A stretch of DNA of 64,000 nt from JBCCFK01 sp965262315 (GCA_965262315.1 CBDHFJ010000137.1:1-64000); one strand, 5' to 3'; shown: positions 52,107 to 61,515, numbered from the stretch's first letter. Translations and numbers: made by a program. Notes: a model not told the origin generated them from the sequence alone.

Positions 52107-52148
52107 GCGACCCGTGGGACACTGAAGCCCGGACCCCGAGGAGGACAC

Positions 52149-52631
52149 GTGAGCAACCAGCCGCTGACGGTGTGGACCGGCGAAGTCATCGAGGACTGGA
52201 TCGACTACAACCAGCACATGAGCGAGGGCTTCTACGGCCTCGTCTTCGGGTACGCCAGCGATGAGTACCTCCTGCGTATGGGCTTCGACCAGGCCTACCG
52301 CGACGAGACCAAGGGCGCCTTCTACACGGTCGAGACCCACATCTCGTTCCTCGACGAGCTGGCGCTGGGCACGCCCGTCGAGGTGCGCACCACGGTGATC
52401 GGCGCCGACGCGATCCGTGTGCACCTGTTCCACCAGCTGGTCCGCACGGCCGACGGCGTGGTCGCTGCCACGCAGGAATCGCTGATGCTGCACGTCGACA
52501 CCTCGATCGACCGCGTGGCCCCGATGACGGACGCCGTCCTCGCCGTGTCCTCAGCCGACGCCGCCGCCCACGAAGGCCTCGTCGGCCCCGACGACATCGG
52601 CAAGGTCATCCGAGGCCCCGGCTCGAAGTGA
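52149..52631 (+). CDS. Hotdog-fold thioesterase, betainyl-CoA thioesterase-like
   Basis: 160 residues. Hotdog pattern WIDYNQHMSEGFYGLVFGYA (the DYNxHM element), YTVETHISFLDEL and HLFHQLVRTADGVVAATQES. This resembles the acyl-CoA thioesterases that release glycine betaine from betainyl-CoA in carnitine breakdown. GAGGAGG precedes GTG 52149. One base separates it from the large hydantoinase-like gene. Confidence 0.85.
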   Translation: MSNQPLTVWTGEVIEDWIDYNQHMSEGFYGLVFGYASDEYLLRMGFDQAYRDETKGAFYTVETHISFLDELALGTPVEVRTTVIGADAIRVHLFHQLVRTADGVVAATQESLMLHVDTSIDRVAPMTDAVLAVSSADAAAHEGLVGPDDIGKVIRGPGSK

Positions 52632-52632
52632 C

Positions 52633-55600
52633 ATGACCGCCCGGTCCGCTCACGCCTGGCAGTTCTGGATCGACCGCGGCGGAACGTTCACCGACATCGT
52701 CGCGGTCCGGCCCGACGGCACCACCGTCACCCACAAGCTGCTGTCGGAGAACCCCCGGCGCTACGCCGACGCGGCGATCCAGGGCATCCGTGAGCTGCTC
52801 GGCGTGGACGACGGCGAGCCCATGCCCTCGCAGCGCATCGGCGCGGTGAAGATGGGGACGACCGTCGCCACCAACGCGCTGCTCGAGCGCCAGGGCGACC
52901 CCACCGTGCTGGTGACCACCCGAGGCTTCGCCGACGCGCTCCGCATCGGCTACCAGCACCGGCCCGACCTCTTCGCGCTCGACATCGTGCTGCCCGAGAT
53001 GCTCTACCGCGAGGTGATCGAGGTCGACGAGCGCATGTCGGCCGACGGCAAGGTGATCACCGACCTCGACGCGGATGCCGCCCGAAAGGCGCTGGCGGCG
53101 GTGAAGGCGTCCGGCATCGACGCGGTGGCCATCGCCCTGCTCCACGGCTACCGCTACACCGACCACGAGGCTCGGCTCGCATCGATCGCCCGCGAGCTGG
53201 GGTTCGGGCAGGTGTCGGTCAGCCACGAGGTCAGCCCGCTGATGAAGCTGGTGTCCCGTGGCGACACCACGGTGGTCGACGCCTACCTCTCGCCGGTGCT
53301 CCGGCGCTACGTCGACCAGGTCCGCGCCGGCCTGGGTGATGGCCCGCGGCTGTCCTTCATGCAGTCCAACGGTGGCCTCACCGAGGCGGGCGACTTCCAG
53401 GGCAAGGACGCGCTGCTGTCCGGCCCCGCGGGCGGCGTGGTCGGCATGGTTCGTACGGCAGCCGCCGCGGGTTTCGACCGCCTGGTCGGGTTCGACATGG
53501 GCGGCACCTCCACCGACGTCGCCCACTACGCGGGCGAGCTCGAGCGCACGTACGAGACCGAGGTCGCCGGGGTGCGTGTGCGCGCCCCGATGATCGACAT
53601 CCACACCGTGGCTGCGGGTGGCGGGTCGATCCTGCAGTTCGACGGCGCTCGGCTGCGGGTGGGCCCCGACTCGGCGGGCGCCGATCCCGGACCCACCTGC
53701 TACGGCAACGGCGGGCCGCTGGCCGTGACCGACGCCAACGTGTTGTTGGGCAAGCTCCGTCCCGAGTTCTTCCCGCAGGTGTTCGGCCCGGCCGGTGACG
53801 AGCCACTCGACGTCGACGCCACTCGGGCCGCGTTCGACGGGCTGGCCGCCGACGTCGCCGCTGCGACCGGCTCGCCCGCCACCGCCGAAGACCTGGCCGA
53901 GGGCTTCCTCGCCATCGCGGTGGACAACATGGCCAATGCCATCAAGAAGATCTCGGTGCAACGGGGCCACGACGTCACCGACCACACCCTCGTCTGCTTC
54001 GGCGGCGCCGCCGGCCAGCACGCCTGCCTGGTCGCCGATCGCCTGGGCATCTCCCGCATCCAGATCCACCCCTACGCGGGGGTTCTGTCTGCGCTGGGCA
54101 TCGGCCTCGCCGACACCCGCCACGTGGTCGACGAGGCCGTCGAGGCGCAGCTCGACGACGACCTCATCACCTCGCTCGACGAGACGTGGACCAGCCTCGG
54201 CACCCGCGCCACCGCCAACCTCGAAGCGCAGGGCCTGGCGAAGGACTCGATCTCGCTCGCCCGGCGGATGGCGCTCCGCTACCAGGGGTCCGACACGGTG
54301 CTGCGGGTCGACGCCGGACCTCGTTCGGAAGTGGTCGCTGCGTTCGAGGCATCCCACCGGGCCCAGTTCGGTTTCGTGTCGCCGGAGAAGGCGATCGTGG
54401 TCGAGTCGGTGCAGGTCGAAGCGGTCAGCGCCGGCGACGACCTCCCGGCCGCCTCCACCACGGCCGGCGTCCGCGGTACCGAGCTCGGCAGATTCGACGC
54501 GGTCATGGACGGCCGACGCATGCCGACGCCCTTCCTCCAGCGCCCCGCACCCGACGCCGACCCGGTGCCCGGCCCCGCCGTGATCGTCGACGACACCACC
54601 ACGACCGTGGTCGAACCCGGCTGGGCCGCGTCGACCAACACCCTCGGCGATCTCGTCCTCGAACGGATCGAGGCCCGCCCGCACCACGCGGCCGTGGGCA
54701 CCGACGCCGATCCGGTGCAGCTCGAGATCTTCAACAACCTGTTCATGAACATCGCCGAGCAGATGGGCATGGTGCTCCAGAACACCGCGGCCTCGGTGAA
54801 CATCAAGGAACGCCTCGACTTCTCCTGCGCGATCTTCGACCCCGCCGGTGACCTGATCGCCAACGCTCCCCACATGCCGGTGCATCTGGGGTCGATGAGC
54901 GAGTCGATCAAGTCGATCATCGCCGGCAATCCCCAGATGGTCGACGGCGACGTCTACGTCATGAACGCGCCGTACAACGGCGGCACGCACCTGCCCGACA
55001 TCACCGTCGTGAAGCCGGTCTTCGGTGAGCACGACCGTCCGATCTTCTACGTGGCGTCTCGCGGCCACCACGCCGACATCGGCGGCACCGTGCCCGGCTC
55101 GGCCCCGGCGGACTCCACGTCGGTCGAGCAGGAGGGCGTCCTCCTCGACAACGTGAAGCTGGTCGCCGACGGCCGCTTCCTCGAGCCCGAACTGCGCCTC
55201 CTCCTGGGCTCTGGTGCCCACCCGGCGCGCAATCCGGACCAGAACGTCGCCGACCTGCAGGCGCAGGTGGCCGCGTGCGAGAAGGGCACGATCGAGCTGC
55301 TGCGGGTGATCGACCACTACGGGCTCGATGTCGTCCACGCCTACATGGGGCACGTGAAGGACAACGCCGAGGAGTCGGTGCGCCGCGTGATCGACGCGCT
55401 GGTCGACAGCTCGTTCGCGTGCGAGATGGACGATGGCCATCGCATCGTGGTGACGATCTCGGTCGACCACGAGCAGCGGTCCGCTCACATCGACTTCACC
55501 GGCACCAGCGGGCAGCATCCGGGCAACTTCAACGCCCCGGCGTCGGTGTGCCACGCGGCCGTCCTGTATGTCTTCCGGTGCCTGGTGGCCGACGACATCC

Positions 55601-56232
55601 CGCTCAACGCCGGGTGCATGGTCCCGATCGCGGTGACCATCCCCCATCCGTCGATGATCAGCCCCGAGTACCCGGCGGCCGTCATCGCCGGGAACGTGGA
55701 GACCTCGCAGCTGTTGGTCGACACCCTGTTCGGTGCCCTCGGGACCATGGCGGCCGCCCAGGGGACGATGAACAACATCATCTGGGGCAACGAGCGCCAC
55801 CAGTACTACGAGACGCTGTGCGGCGGTGCCGGGGCCACGGCCAACGCGCCCGGGTGCGATGCCGTGCACACCCACATGACCAACTCCCGGCTGACCGACC
55901 CCGAGGTGCTCGAGTGGCGGTACCCGGTGCGGTTGGAGTCCTTCGAGGTGCGCCGAGGCTCGGGCGGCGAGGGCAGCAACCGCGGCGGCGACGGCGTGAT
56001 CCGGCGTGTCCGGTTCCAGGAGGCGATGGAGGTCAACATCCTCTCGTCACGACGGAGCGTCGCCCCCTACGGCATCGAGGGTGGGCGCGACGGCGCCACC
56101 GGCCGCAACCTCGTGCTGCGCGCCGACGGCTCGACCGAAGAGTTCGGCCACACGGCCCAGACGCTGGCGGACGTGGGTGACGCCATCGAGATCCACACGC
56201 CCGGCGGCGGGGGCTACGGCACGCCGGCCTGA
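52633..56232 (+). CDS. Fused hydantoinase A/B (5-oxoprolinase-type, ATP-dependent)
   Basis: 1199 residues. HyuA part with WIDRGGTFTDIVAV, GTTVATNALLER, FMQSNGGLTEA, LSGPAGGVVGMV and FDMGGTSTDVAHY (actin-like ATP site). HyuB part begins about residue 690 with VQLEIFNNLFMNIAEQMG and continues through GDVYVMNAPYNGGTHLPDI to SGGEGSNRGGDGVIR. A single chain as in 5-oxoprolinases. Likely substrates are 5-oxoproline, N-methylhydantoin or another lactam. Overlaps the opposing MFS gene by 19 bases. Confidence 0.92.
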   Translation: MTARSAHAWQFWIDRGGTFTDIVAVRPDGTTVTHKLLSENPRRYADAAIQGIRELLGVDDGEPMPSQRIGAVKMGTTVATNALLERQGDPTVLVTTRGFADALRIGYQHRPDLFALDIVLPEMLYREVIEVDERMSADGKVITDLDADAARKALAAVKASGIDAVAIALLHGYRYTDHEARLASIARELGFGQVSVSHEVSPLMKLVSRGDTTVVDAYLSPVLRRYVDQVRAGLGDGPRLSFMQSNGGLTEAGDFQGKDALLSGPAGGVVGMVRTAAAAGFDRLVGFDMGGTSTDVAHYAGELERTYETEVAGVRVRAPMIDIHTVAAGGGSILQFDGARLRVGPDSAGADPGPTCYGNGGPLAVTDANVLLGKLRPEFFPQVFGPAGDEPLDVDATRAAFDGLAADVAAATGSPATAEDLAEGFLAIAVDNMANAIKKISVQRGHDVTDHTLVCFGGAAGQHACLVADRLGISRIQIHPYAGVLSALGIGLADTRHVVDEAVEAQLDDDLITSLDETWTSLGTRATANLEAQGLAKDSISLARRMALRYQGSDTVLRVDAGPRSEVVAAFEASHRAQFGFVSPEKAIVVESVQVEAVSAGDDLPAASTTAGVRGTELGRFDAVMDGRRMPTPFLQRPAPDADPVPGPAVIVDDTTTTVVEPGWAASTNTLGDLVLERIEARPHHAAVGTDADPVQLEIFNNLFMNIAEQMGMVLQNTAASVNIKERLDFSCAIFDPAGDLIANAPHMPVHLGSMSESIKSIIAGNPQMVDGDVYVMNAPYNGGTHLPDITVVKPVFGEHDRPIFYVASRGHHADIGGTVPGSAPADSTSVEQEGVLLDNVKLVADGRFLEPELRLLLGSGAHPARNPDQNVADLQAQVAACEKGTIELLRVIDHYGLDVVHAYMGHVKDNAEESVRRVIDALVDSSFACEMDDGHRIVVTISVDHEQRSAHIDFTGTSGQHPGNFNAPASVCHAAVLYVFRCLVADDIPLNAGCMVPIAVTIPHPSMISPEYPAAVIAGNVETSQLLVDTLFGALGTMAAAQGTMNNIIWGNERHQYYETLCGGAGATANAPGCDAVHTHMTNSRLTDPEVLEWRYPVRLESFEVRRGSGGEGSNRGGDGVIRRVRFQEAMEVNILSSRRSVAPYGIEGGRDGATGRNLVLRADGSTEEFGHTAQTLADVGDAIEIHTPGGGGYGTPA

Positions 56233-57482
56233 GCTCGTCGAGCCCCCGGCCCGAAGAGCGCCCACCCCGCGGCGAGCACCAGAGCCAGCGCGGCGACGCC
56301 GCTCCAGTGGCTGAGGCTGTGGAAGCTCGACCATTCGACCGCAACGCCCGCTGACAGCCCCGCGGACGCACCCGCACCGACCATCAACAGGTCGGCTGCG
56401 CCCTGGACCGCGACGCGATGCTCGACCGGGAACGAGCCGGTCAGGAGCGCGCTGCCGGCGATCAGGCCGAAGCTCCAGCCGACACCGATCAGGAACAGCC
56501 CGACGAAGACGCCGAGGCTGTCCTCGGGGTCCGTGTGGGATGCGAGCTCGGCACCGATGAACAGGGTGATGCCGCCCGCAGCGATCATGAGATGGGTGCC
56601 GAATCGGTCGACCAGCCAGCCGACCACCGGCGAGAACGCGTACATGCCGATGATGTGCACCGAGATCACGAACCCGATGATCCGCAGCTCGTGGTCGCCG
56701 TCCTTCATGTGCAGTGGGGTCATGGTCATGATCCCGACCATCACCGCCTGACCGAGCATCATCCCGAACACGGCGAGCCGAGCAGCGGGGTGACGCCAGA
56801 TGCGACCGAACGCATCGCGTACCGGTGGACGCTTCGCGCCGGCCTCGGAGAGCCCGCCCGAGGCTGCGAGCGGATCGGGATGCAGCAGTCGATCGACCAG
56901 CGTGCCGGCGACGACGAACACGACGAAGCTCAGCATGTACGGACCGGCGAGCTCGGGAAGGCCGACCTGTTCGGCCACCCAACCGGCGGGACCGAGGGCG
57001 AGCGTGGGCCCCAGCACGGAGCCGAACGTGCCGGCCCACACCAGGAAACCGATGGCCCGGGCGCGCCCGGACTCGGTGGCCAGATCGGCGGCGGCATACC
57101 GGGCCGACAGGTTCGTGGCGTTGCCCACGCCGATACCGAGGATGCCGAGGAGCAACAACGGATAGAACTCGGTGACGGCGGCAAGGAACGCCAACGCCGC
57201 TCCGCCGGCAGCGATCACCCAGCCGATGCGAAGTCCCGGCCTCCGGCCGTGGCGAGCCATGTGGTTGGCAAGAGGCACGGTGGCCATCGCGCCGCCGAGG
57301 CTGAGCATCGCCGCGGCGAGCCCGGCAAGGGTGTCGGACCCGGTGATCTCCTCGCCCAGCACCGCGGCCGCTGCGAAGCCGCCGGCCATACCCATCCCCG
57401 CCGGCACCACCGTGGCCAGCAGCACCCGGACGGTGCGCTTCTGGAGTGCGGCCTGATCGGCCTCGGGGAGGGTCTGGGTCAC
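56214..57482 (-). CDS. MFS transporter
   Basis: 422 residues, twelve predicted helices. Loop 2-3 motif NHMARHGRRPGLRIGW and the repeat counterpart VVGWLVDRFGTHLM. The long hydrophilic centre (DPLAASGGLSEAGAKRPPV) separates the halves. Drug/metabolite exporter-type; substrate unknown. Convergent with and overlapping the hydantoinase gene. Confidence 0.88.
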   Translation of the reverse strand: MTQTLPEADQAALQKRTVRVLLATVVPAGMGMAGGFAAAAVLGEEITGSDTLAGLAAAMLSLGGAMATVPLANHMARHGRRPGLRIGWVIAAGGAALAFLAAVTEFYPLLLLGILGIGVGNATNLSARYAAADLATESGRARAIGFLVWAGTFGSVLGPTLALGPAGWVAEQVGLPELAGPYMLSFVVFVVAGTLVDRLLHPDPLAASGGLSEAGAKRPPVRDAFGRIWRHPAARLAVFGMMLGQAVMVGIMTMTPLHMKDGDHELRIIGFVISVHIIGMYAFSPVVGWLVDRFGTHLMIAAGGITLFIGAELASHTDPEDSLGVFVGLFLIGVGWSFGLIAGSALLTGSFPVEHRVAVQGAADLLMVGAGASAGLSAGVAVEWSSFHSLSHWSGVAALALVLAAGWALFGPGARRAQAGVP

Positions 57483-57655
57483 CTCGCCACGCTACTCCCC
57501 GTGGCCCGCCTGGACCGTTTCGTTCACCGCGGCGCGAGACCGCAACGTGCCGCGGTCGCGGATCGCGCCAGCGTGAACCACGACGCTGAAAGCGCACCAC
57601 GGTCTCGCCGGCAACGCGGCGTGTACGCACCCGGTCTCGTGCGCACCACGGAGGA

Positions 57656-58021
57656 TCAGACGAAGTCGGTCACCAGCGGGTGAAGCAGGACCGCCGGAAG
57701 ATCGCCCTGGCTCTCCAGTTCGATGAGCGCGAGCTCCACGTCGTGGCGCTGGAAGTCGAGCCGTCGACACAGCGAGCCGTCGGGATCCCAGACGGTCACC
57801 ACCAGCCGCGGCTCGTCGGCGTCGTCCAAGAGTCCCAGCGCCGCATACCGACCCGACCAGGCGAGCCCGAGGTAGCGACCAGCGGGGTGATCGGCACGGC
57901 TCCAACGCATGGCGGCGTTCGTGGCCTCGTTGCGTTGCCTCGGATCGTCGATGGCGACCCGTTCACCGGTCGAGCGCGCCTGGCCCGCCAGACGCTCCGG
58001 CAAGCCTGGCTCACCGCTCAT
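57656..58021 (-). CDS. Hypothetical protein
   Basis: 121 residues from ATG 58021. Alternating strands (GRYLGLAWSGRYAALGLLDD, PRLVVTVWDPDGSLCRRL) and an acidic C-terminus; no motif identified. The longer frame upstream has poorer coding character. The 57483-57655 spacer next to it contains scattered CGAGACCG/CGGTCTCG pairs but no gene. Confidence 0.55.
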   Translation of the reverse strand: MSGEPGLPERLAGQARSTGERVAIDDPRQRNEATNAAMRWSRADHPAGRYLGLAWSGRYAALGLLDDADEPRLVVTVWDPDGSLCRRLDFQRHDVELALIELESQGDLPAVLLHPLVTDFV

Positions 58022-58215
58022 CGAACACCGCCGAGTCACGCTCGGCCACCGCTCGACGAGCGCGCGGCCCATCGTCGTCTGCCTCGGCCCACCGTCGCCC
58101 CGGCGCGCCATGCCCTTGCTCCCGCAACGCATCTGTCCTCCCGCTGCGGGCAGTCTCCACCATGACGGCGCGCCGCGCCTCGCGGATGTGGTTCATGGGG
58201 CCAGCGCGGTCCAGT

Positions 58216-58236
58216 GTTGCGAACGAGCTTCGCAAC
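58216..58236. terminator. Hairpin after the DUF2797 gene
   Basis: GTTGCGAA-CGAGC-TTCGCAAC, perfect 8-base arms, lies 18 bases past the leftward DUF2797 stop and outside any confident gene. Flanked on both sides by GGTCC. Terminator role inferred. The 58022-58253 spacer otherwise has only a weak short leftward frame. Confidence 0.45.
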
Positions 58237-58253
58237 CACGGTCCACGGTGCTG

Positions 58254-59174
58254 TCAGAAGAGGGAGTCCTGGACCGCGAGTTCGTCGGACTCGTAGTCGC
58301 CGAGCCGGAGCTCGATCCCGAAGAGCTGGCCGATGTCGGCCACGAAGACGTCGGCGGTCCCGCGACGTTGCACGGCCGCCGCCCGACCGCAGGCGGCGAC
58401 GACCTCGAGGTCGTGCTGGCCCGTGTCCAGCCGGACGGGGTAGCGGTGCAGCGACTGCCAGACGGCCGCATCGCCCCCCGGGAACGACCAGGATTCGCGC
58501 TGCGACTCGATGCGGCTGTCGGCCATCCGGTCCTGGAGGTCCCGGACCTGATCGGCCCGCCACGCGAGCTCCTCGTCGAGTCGGGTGTCGGGAACCGGCG
58601 ACGCCATGCCATCCAGCTTGCGGCCGATCGAGACCGACTGGGGGATCTCCAGCTCCGCGGTGACCCGGTCCTCGATGTCGCGCACGGCGTAGCCGTCGGT
58701 GGTGGTGGCGACGAGCAACGCGCGCCACGCGCCCTGCTCGGTGAGGCGCTTGTGGTGCCGCTTGGCGGTGGAGGTGCCGACCTTGACGCTGCCGTCGCGG
58801 AAGGCGGCGAGGTACAACACGTTCGGCTGCCGGAGGTGCTCGGCGATCGCCGGGTCGATGTCGGCGCGGTCCTTCGTGTGGGCGTGGTGCAGGTTGGAGG
58901 CGAAGGTGGCGTCCGAGATCGAGCACTGCGTGCACAGCTTCGACCCCGACTCGGGGCGGTTGGCACAGTCGTAGTGATCGCCGTCGGCCGACCGGAACGG
59001 GGTCTTCCCGACGCAGAGCCGAGGCGCGTCACGATCGGCCTGATAGTTGAGAACCAGTCCGAGCAGAGGCACGACTTCCGATGCGGCAGCGCCGTCGTCG
59101 CGAACCCGGACGAGCGGCTCACCCGACGCCCACGTCAATCCCGTGATGACGCGAGTGACCGGCAGCGACTCCAT
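58254..59174 (-). CDS. DUF2797-family protein
   Basis: 306 residues. Cys-rich putative metal site: RLCVGKTPF, YDCANRPES, KLCTQCSISD with a His pair NLHHAHT. Then VLYLAAFRDGSVKVGTSTAKR, a GIY-YIG-like beta pattern (YLAxFxDGxxKVG), and RDIEDRVTAEL. Function in this family is not established; nucleic-acid contact is possible. Standalone gene. Confidence 0.8.
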   Translation of the reverse strand: MESLPVTRVITGLTWASGEPLVRVRDDGAAASEVVPLLGLVLNYQADRDAPRLCVGKTPFRSADGDHYDCANRPESGSKLCTQCSISDATFASNLHHAHTKDRADIDPAIAEHLRQPNVLYLAAFRDGSVKVGTSTAKRHHKRLTEQGAWRALLVATTTDGYAVRDIEDRVTAELEIPQSVSIGRKLDGMASPVPDTRLDEELAWRADQVRDLQDRMADSRIESQRESWSFPGGDAAVWQSLHRYPVRLDTGQHDLEVVAACGRAAAVQRRGTADVFVADIGQLFGIELRLGDYESDELAVQDSLF

Positions 59175-59223
59175 GGTCCGACCCTACCGACCACCCCGGG
59201 TCGGACCGTTCTCACGCCTCGAC

Positions 59224-60147
59224 TCAGCGATAGGAGTCGACGGTGGCCCTGATCTGTGCGTCGAGGGGGGTGGGCTCGAGGCCGAAGACCTCGGAGGTCT
59301 CGGTGGCGTCGATCACGAACGGCTTCTCGAACTGGTAGAGCATCTCGGGCAGCTCCCGCATGAGGGGGCTGAAGACTCCCGCGATCTTCACCAGGGCCGC
59401 AGGGATCCGCTTGACCTTCGGGGTCGCCACCCCGGCCTCCGCCGCCACGGCGGCGGCCATCTCCTCGACCGTGTGCGGCTCGATGGTGGGGACGTGCCAG
59501 GGCCGACCGAGCGCACGCTCGTCGGTCCCGGCGACGGCCATCATCCGCGCCACGTCGTCGATGTAGGTCCAGCTGTGCTTCACGTCTGTGGCGCCGAGCA
59601 CCTGCGGGCTCTTGCCGGCGAGCACCCGGGGGACGAACCGGTCGCCCAGGTGGGCGGTCTCGCCGAGTCCCGGGCCGAAGTAGTCGGATGCCCGAACCTC
59701 GGTGGCCTGGATGCGGCCGGCCTGGTGGGCAGCGAGTGCGTCCCGCCACATGCGCGCACGGATCGCGCCCTTCTTGGTCGGCGGATCGAGCGGGTCGGTG
59801 GCCTTCATCGGACCCGAGTCCTCGGCGTAGCCGTACAGGTTGCTCATGGTGACGAGCCGGGCGCCTGTCTCCTCAGCGGTGGCGAGGAAGCTCTCGGCCA
59901 GCGGCGGCCAGTCGCTGACCCACTTGTGGTACGGCGGGTTGGCGCAGTTGTAGATGGCCACGCAGTCCGCGGCGAGCTCGATCATGCGGTTCCGGTCGGT
60001 GGCGTCGGCGGCGACTCGCTCGATGGCCGGGTGCGTCGGGCCACTTCCCGAACGGGTGACGATCCGGACCTCTTCGCCCCGCTCGACGAGCTCTCGGGCC
60101 GTTCCCGTGCCGACCGCACCTGCTCCGACGATCATGTGAGTTGCCAT
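59224..60147 (-). CDS. NAD(P)-dependent epimerase/dehydratase-like protein
   Basis: 307 residues, extended short-chain dehydrogenase fold. Coenzyme motif MIVGAGAVGTGTARELVERG and basic RIVTRSG suggest NADP. MSNLYGYAED holds the active Tyr region in altered form (SNLYGY), and a second helix follows at HSWTYIDDVARMM. Substrate unknown. AGGAGAG precedes ATG 60147. Divergent from a TetR gene with palindromes between, so probably its regulatory target. Confidence 0.87.
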   Translation of the reverse strand: MATHMIVGAGAVGTGTARELVERGEEVRIVTRSGSGPTHPAIERVAADATDRNRMIELAADCVAIYNCANPPYHKWVSDWPPLAESFLATAEETGARLVTMSNLYGYAEDSGPMKATDPLDPPTKKGAIRARMWRDALAAHQAGRIQATEVRASDYFGPGLGETAHLGDRFVPRVLAGKSPQVLGATDVKHSWTYIDDVARMMAVAGTDERALGRPWHVPTIEPHTVEEMAAAVAAEAGVATPKVKRIPAALVKIAGVFSPLMRELPEMLYQFEKPFVIDATETSEVFGLEPTPLDAQIRATVDSYR

Positions 60148-60195
60148 TGGTCTCTCCTGCCTCGGCTCGGTCGGTCCATCCGCCGAGCGCTGATT

Positions 60196-60222
60196 CGAAA
60201 CGAGAGCAGTGCTCTCGTTTCG
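60196..60222. promoter_or_regulatory. 27-bp perfect palindrome, candidate TetR operator 1
   Basis: CGAAACGAGAGCA-G-TGCTCTCGTTTCG is an exact inverted repeat in the 162-base divergent space. Its length and symmetry suit a dimeric TetR-type repressor. It is 49 bases before the epimerase start and 88 before the TetR start. Confidence 0.7.
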
Positions 60223-60249
60223 TACGTTCGCAACTCTCAGGGCAAAAGT

Positions 60250-60268
60250 CAAGAGCGGTGCTCTCGTT
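60250..60268. promoter_or_regulatory. Imperfect second copy of the palindrome, candidate TetR operator 2
   Basis: AAGAGCGGTGCTCTCGTTT shares the half site TGCTCTCGTTT with operator 1 and a degenerate left half. Its centre is about 50 bases from the first, nearly five helical turns, and 50 bases before the TetR gene. A further fragment CGCTCTCG occurs near 60278. Confidence 0.55.
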
Positions 60269-60309
60269 TTTGTTCACCGCTCTCGACATCGAGCTTCCGA
60301 TCAGCGAAG

Positions 60310-61029
60310 ATGCCGGTCATGGGCCCGAAGGAGACCGCCAACGCACCCCGGACCGCCCGTGCCGCGGCGCGCGAGATGCTCACCAGCCAGATCCTCGAGA
60401 CGGCTCGATCACACCTGATCGAGCGGGGTGCCGGCGAGCTCAGCCTGCGAGCCGTGGCTCGCGAGCTCGGCATGGCCTCGTCCGCCGTCTACCGCTACTA
60501 CCCCAGTCGCGATGCCCTGCTGACGGCGCTGATCATCGACGCCTACGACTCGCTGGGTGAGGCCGCCGAACATGCCGAGTCGAGCGTCGACCGCGACGAC
60601 CACCTCGGCAGGTGGCGGGCGACCGCCCACGCCGTCCGCAACTGGGCCATCGCCCACCCGCAGGAATACGCGCTGATCTACGGCACCCCGGTGCCCGGCT
60701 ACGAGGCGCCCCAGGACACCATCGACCCCGCGTCGCGGGTGACCCTGGTCCTGCTGCGGCTGCTCCTCGACATGCCGGCCCGACCGTGGGATCAACCGGT
60801 CCCCATCGACGACGAGCTCGCCGACCAGGTGCAGCGTGTCCGCGAGGTCTCCGGCCTGGAGCTCCCCGACGAGCAGATCCTTCGCGGCATCACCGCGTGG
60901 GTCCTCCTCTATGGCCTGGTGAACTTCGAGCTCTTCGGTTCGTTCAAGAACACGTTCGACGATGCGGGCCCGGTGTTCGCCCACCAGATCGACCTCATGG
61001 CCGTCCACATGGGCCTGAAGTTGTCATGA
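60310..61029 (+). CDS. TetR-family transcriptional regulator
   Basis: 239 residues. DNA-binding domain: MLTSQILETARSHLIERGAG, LSLRAVARELGMASSAVYRY and YPSRDALLTALIIDAYDSLG. The C-terminal ligand domain resembles the TetR_C 33/WHG types. ATG 60310 or 60319. Sites at 60196 and 60250 are the obvious operators, giving control of itself and of the epimerase. Confidence 0.9.
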   Translation: MPVMGPKETANAPRTARAAAREMLTSQILETARSHLIERGAGELSLRAVARELGMASSAVYRYYPSRDALLTALIIDAYDSLGEAAEHAESSVDRDDHLGRWRATAHAVRNWAIAHPQEYALIYGTPVPGYEAPQDTIDPASRVTLVLLRLLLDMPARPWDQPVPIDDELADQVQRVREVSGLELPDEQILRGITAWVLLYGLVNFELFGSFKNTFDDAGPVFAHQIDLMAVHMGLKLS

Positions 61030-61051
61030 CGTCACGCTCAGACGCCTCACG

Positions 61052-61106
61052 CCCCTGGGATTCGTGAAGGGTTCCGACAGGCCGGAACTCTTCACAAATC
61101 CAGGGG
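61052..61106. terminator. Near-perfect 24-bp stem between convergent genes
   Basis: CCCCTGGGATTCGTGAAGGG (61052 onward) pairs with the segment ending TTCACAAATCCAGGGG (61091-61106), with the GTTCCG/CGGAAC tip closing it. Placed 23 bases after the TetR stop and 14 before the GFA stop, it would serve both directions. Resembles the stem at 10842. Confidence 0.65.
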
Positions 61107-61119
61107 ACGGTGGGCGCGG

Positions 61120-61515
61120 TCAGCGATCGTAGGCCGCGGTCTCGATGGTGTCGTCGAGGCGGTGGTAGTCGGAGGCCTCGGCGCCGAACAGCGCCAGGTC
61201 CGTGACGATCCCGGTGGGCGGATCGAGGGTGCCCGCACAGATCGAGATCGAGTCCGGCGCGCTGTCGGACCGCCAGAACAGCGAGCTGCCACAGACGGCG
61301 CAGAAGGCGTAGGCGACCGCGGGTTCCTCCGTCGGGCGGTACCAGCGGAGCTGCTCCTCACCCTCGACCGTGAGATCATCCGGCGAGCACGCACTGGCGG
61401 CCATGAAGTGGCCGGTGAAGCGGCGGCAGCGCTCGCAGTGGCAGTTGATCGCGTTCCTGACCGGGCCGTCGACCCGGTAGCGGATCGAGCCGCACGCGCA
61501 CCCGCCGGCGTTCAC
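61120..61515 (-). CDS. GFA/CENP-V-type zinc protein (glutathione-dependent formaldehyde-activating-like)
   Basis: 131 residues. Cysteine pattern GGCACGSIRY, INCHCERCRRF and FCAVCGSSLFW places it in the GFA fold, which binds two zinc ions. Known members include a formaldehyde-glutathione condensing enzyme, but family function is disputed. The start overlaps the soxG stop (ATGA), so it is coupled to demethylation enzymes that release one-carbon units. Confidence 0.85.
   Translation of the reverse strand: MNAGGCACGSIRYRVDGPVRNAINCHCERCRRFTGHFMAASACSPDDLTVEGEEQLRWYRPTEEPAVAYAFCAVCGSSLFWRSDSAPDSISICAGTLDPPTGIVTDLALFGAEASDYHRLDDTIETAAYDR

Noticed and set aside
52606..55875. A 1089-codon minus-strand frame opposite the hydantoinase gene
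   Set aside because: Low-complexity translation and full overlap with a recognised 1199-residue protein.
58011..58196. Short leftward frame beginning MNHIREARRAVMVETA
   Set aside because: No ribosome site, no family, overlaps the neighbouring gene start and is rich in Arg/Ala as noise frames here are.
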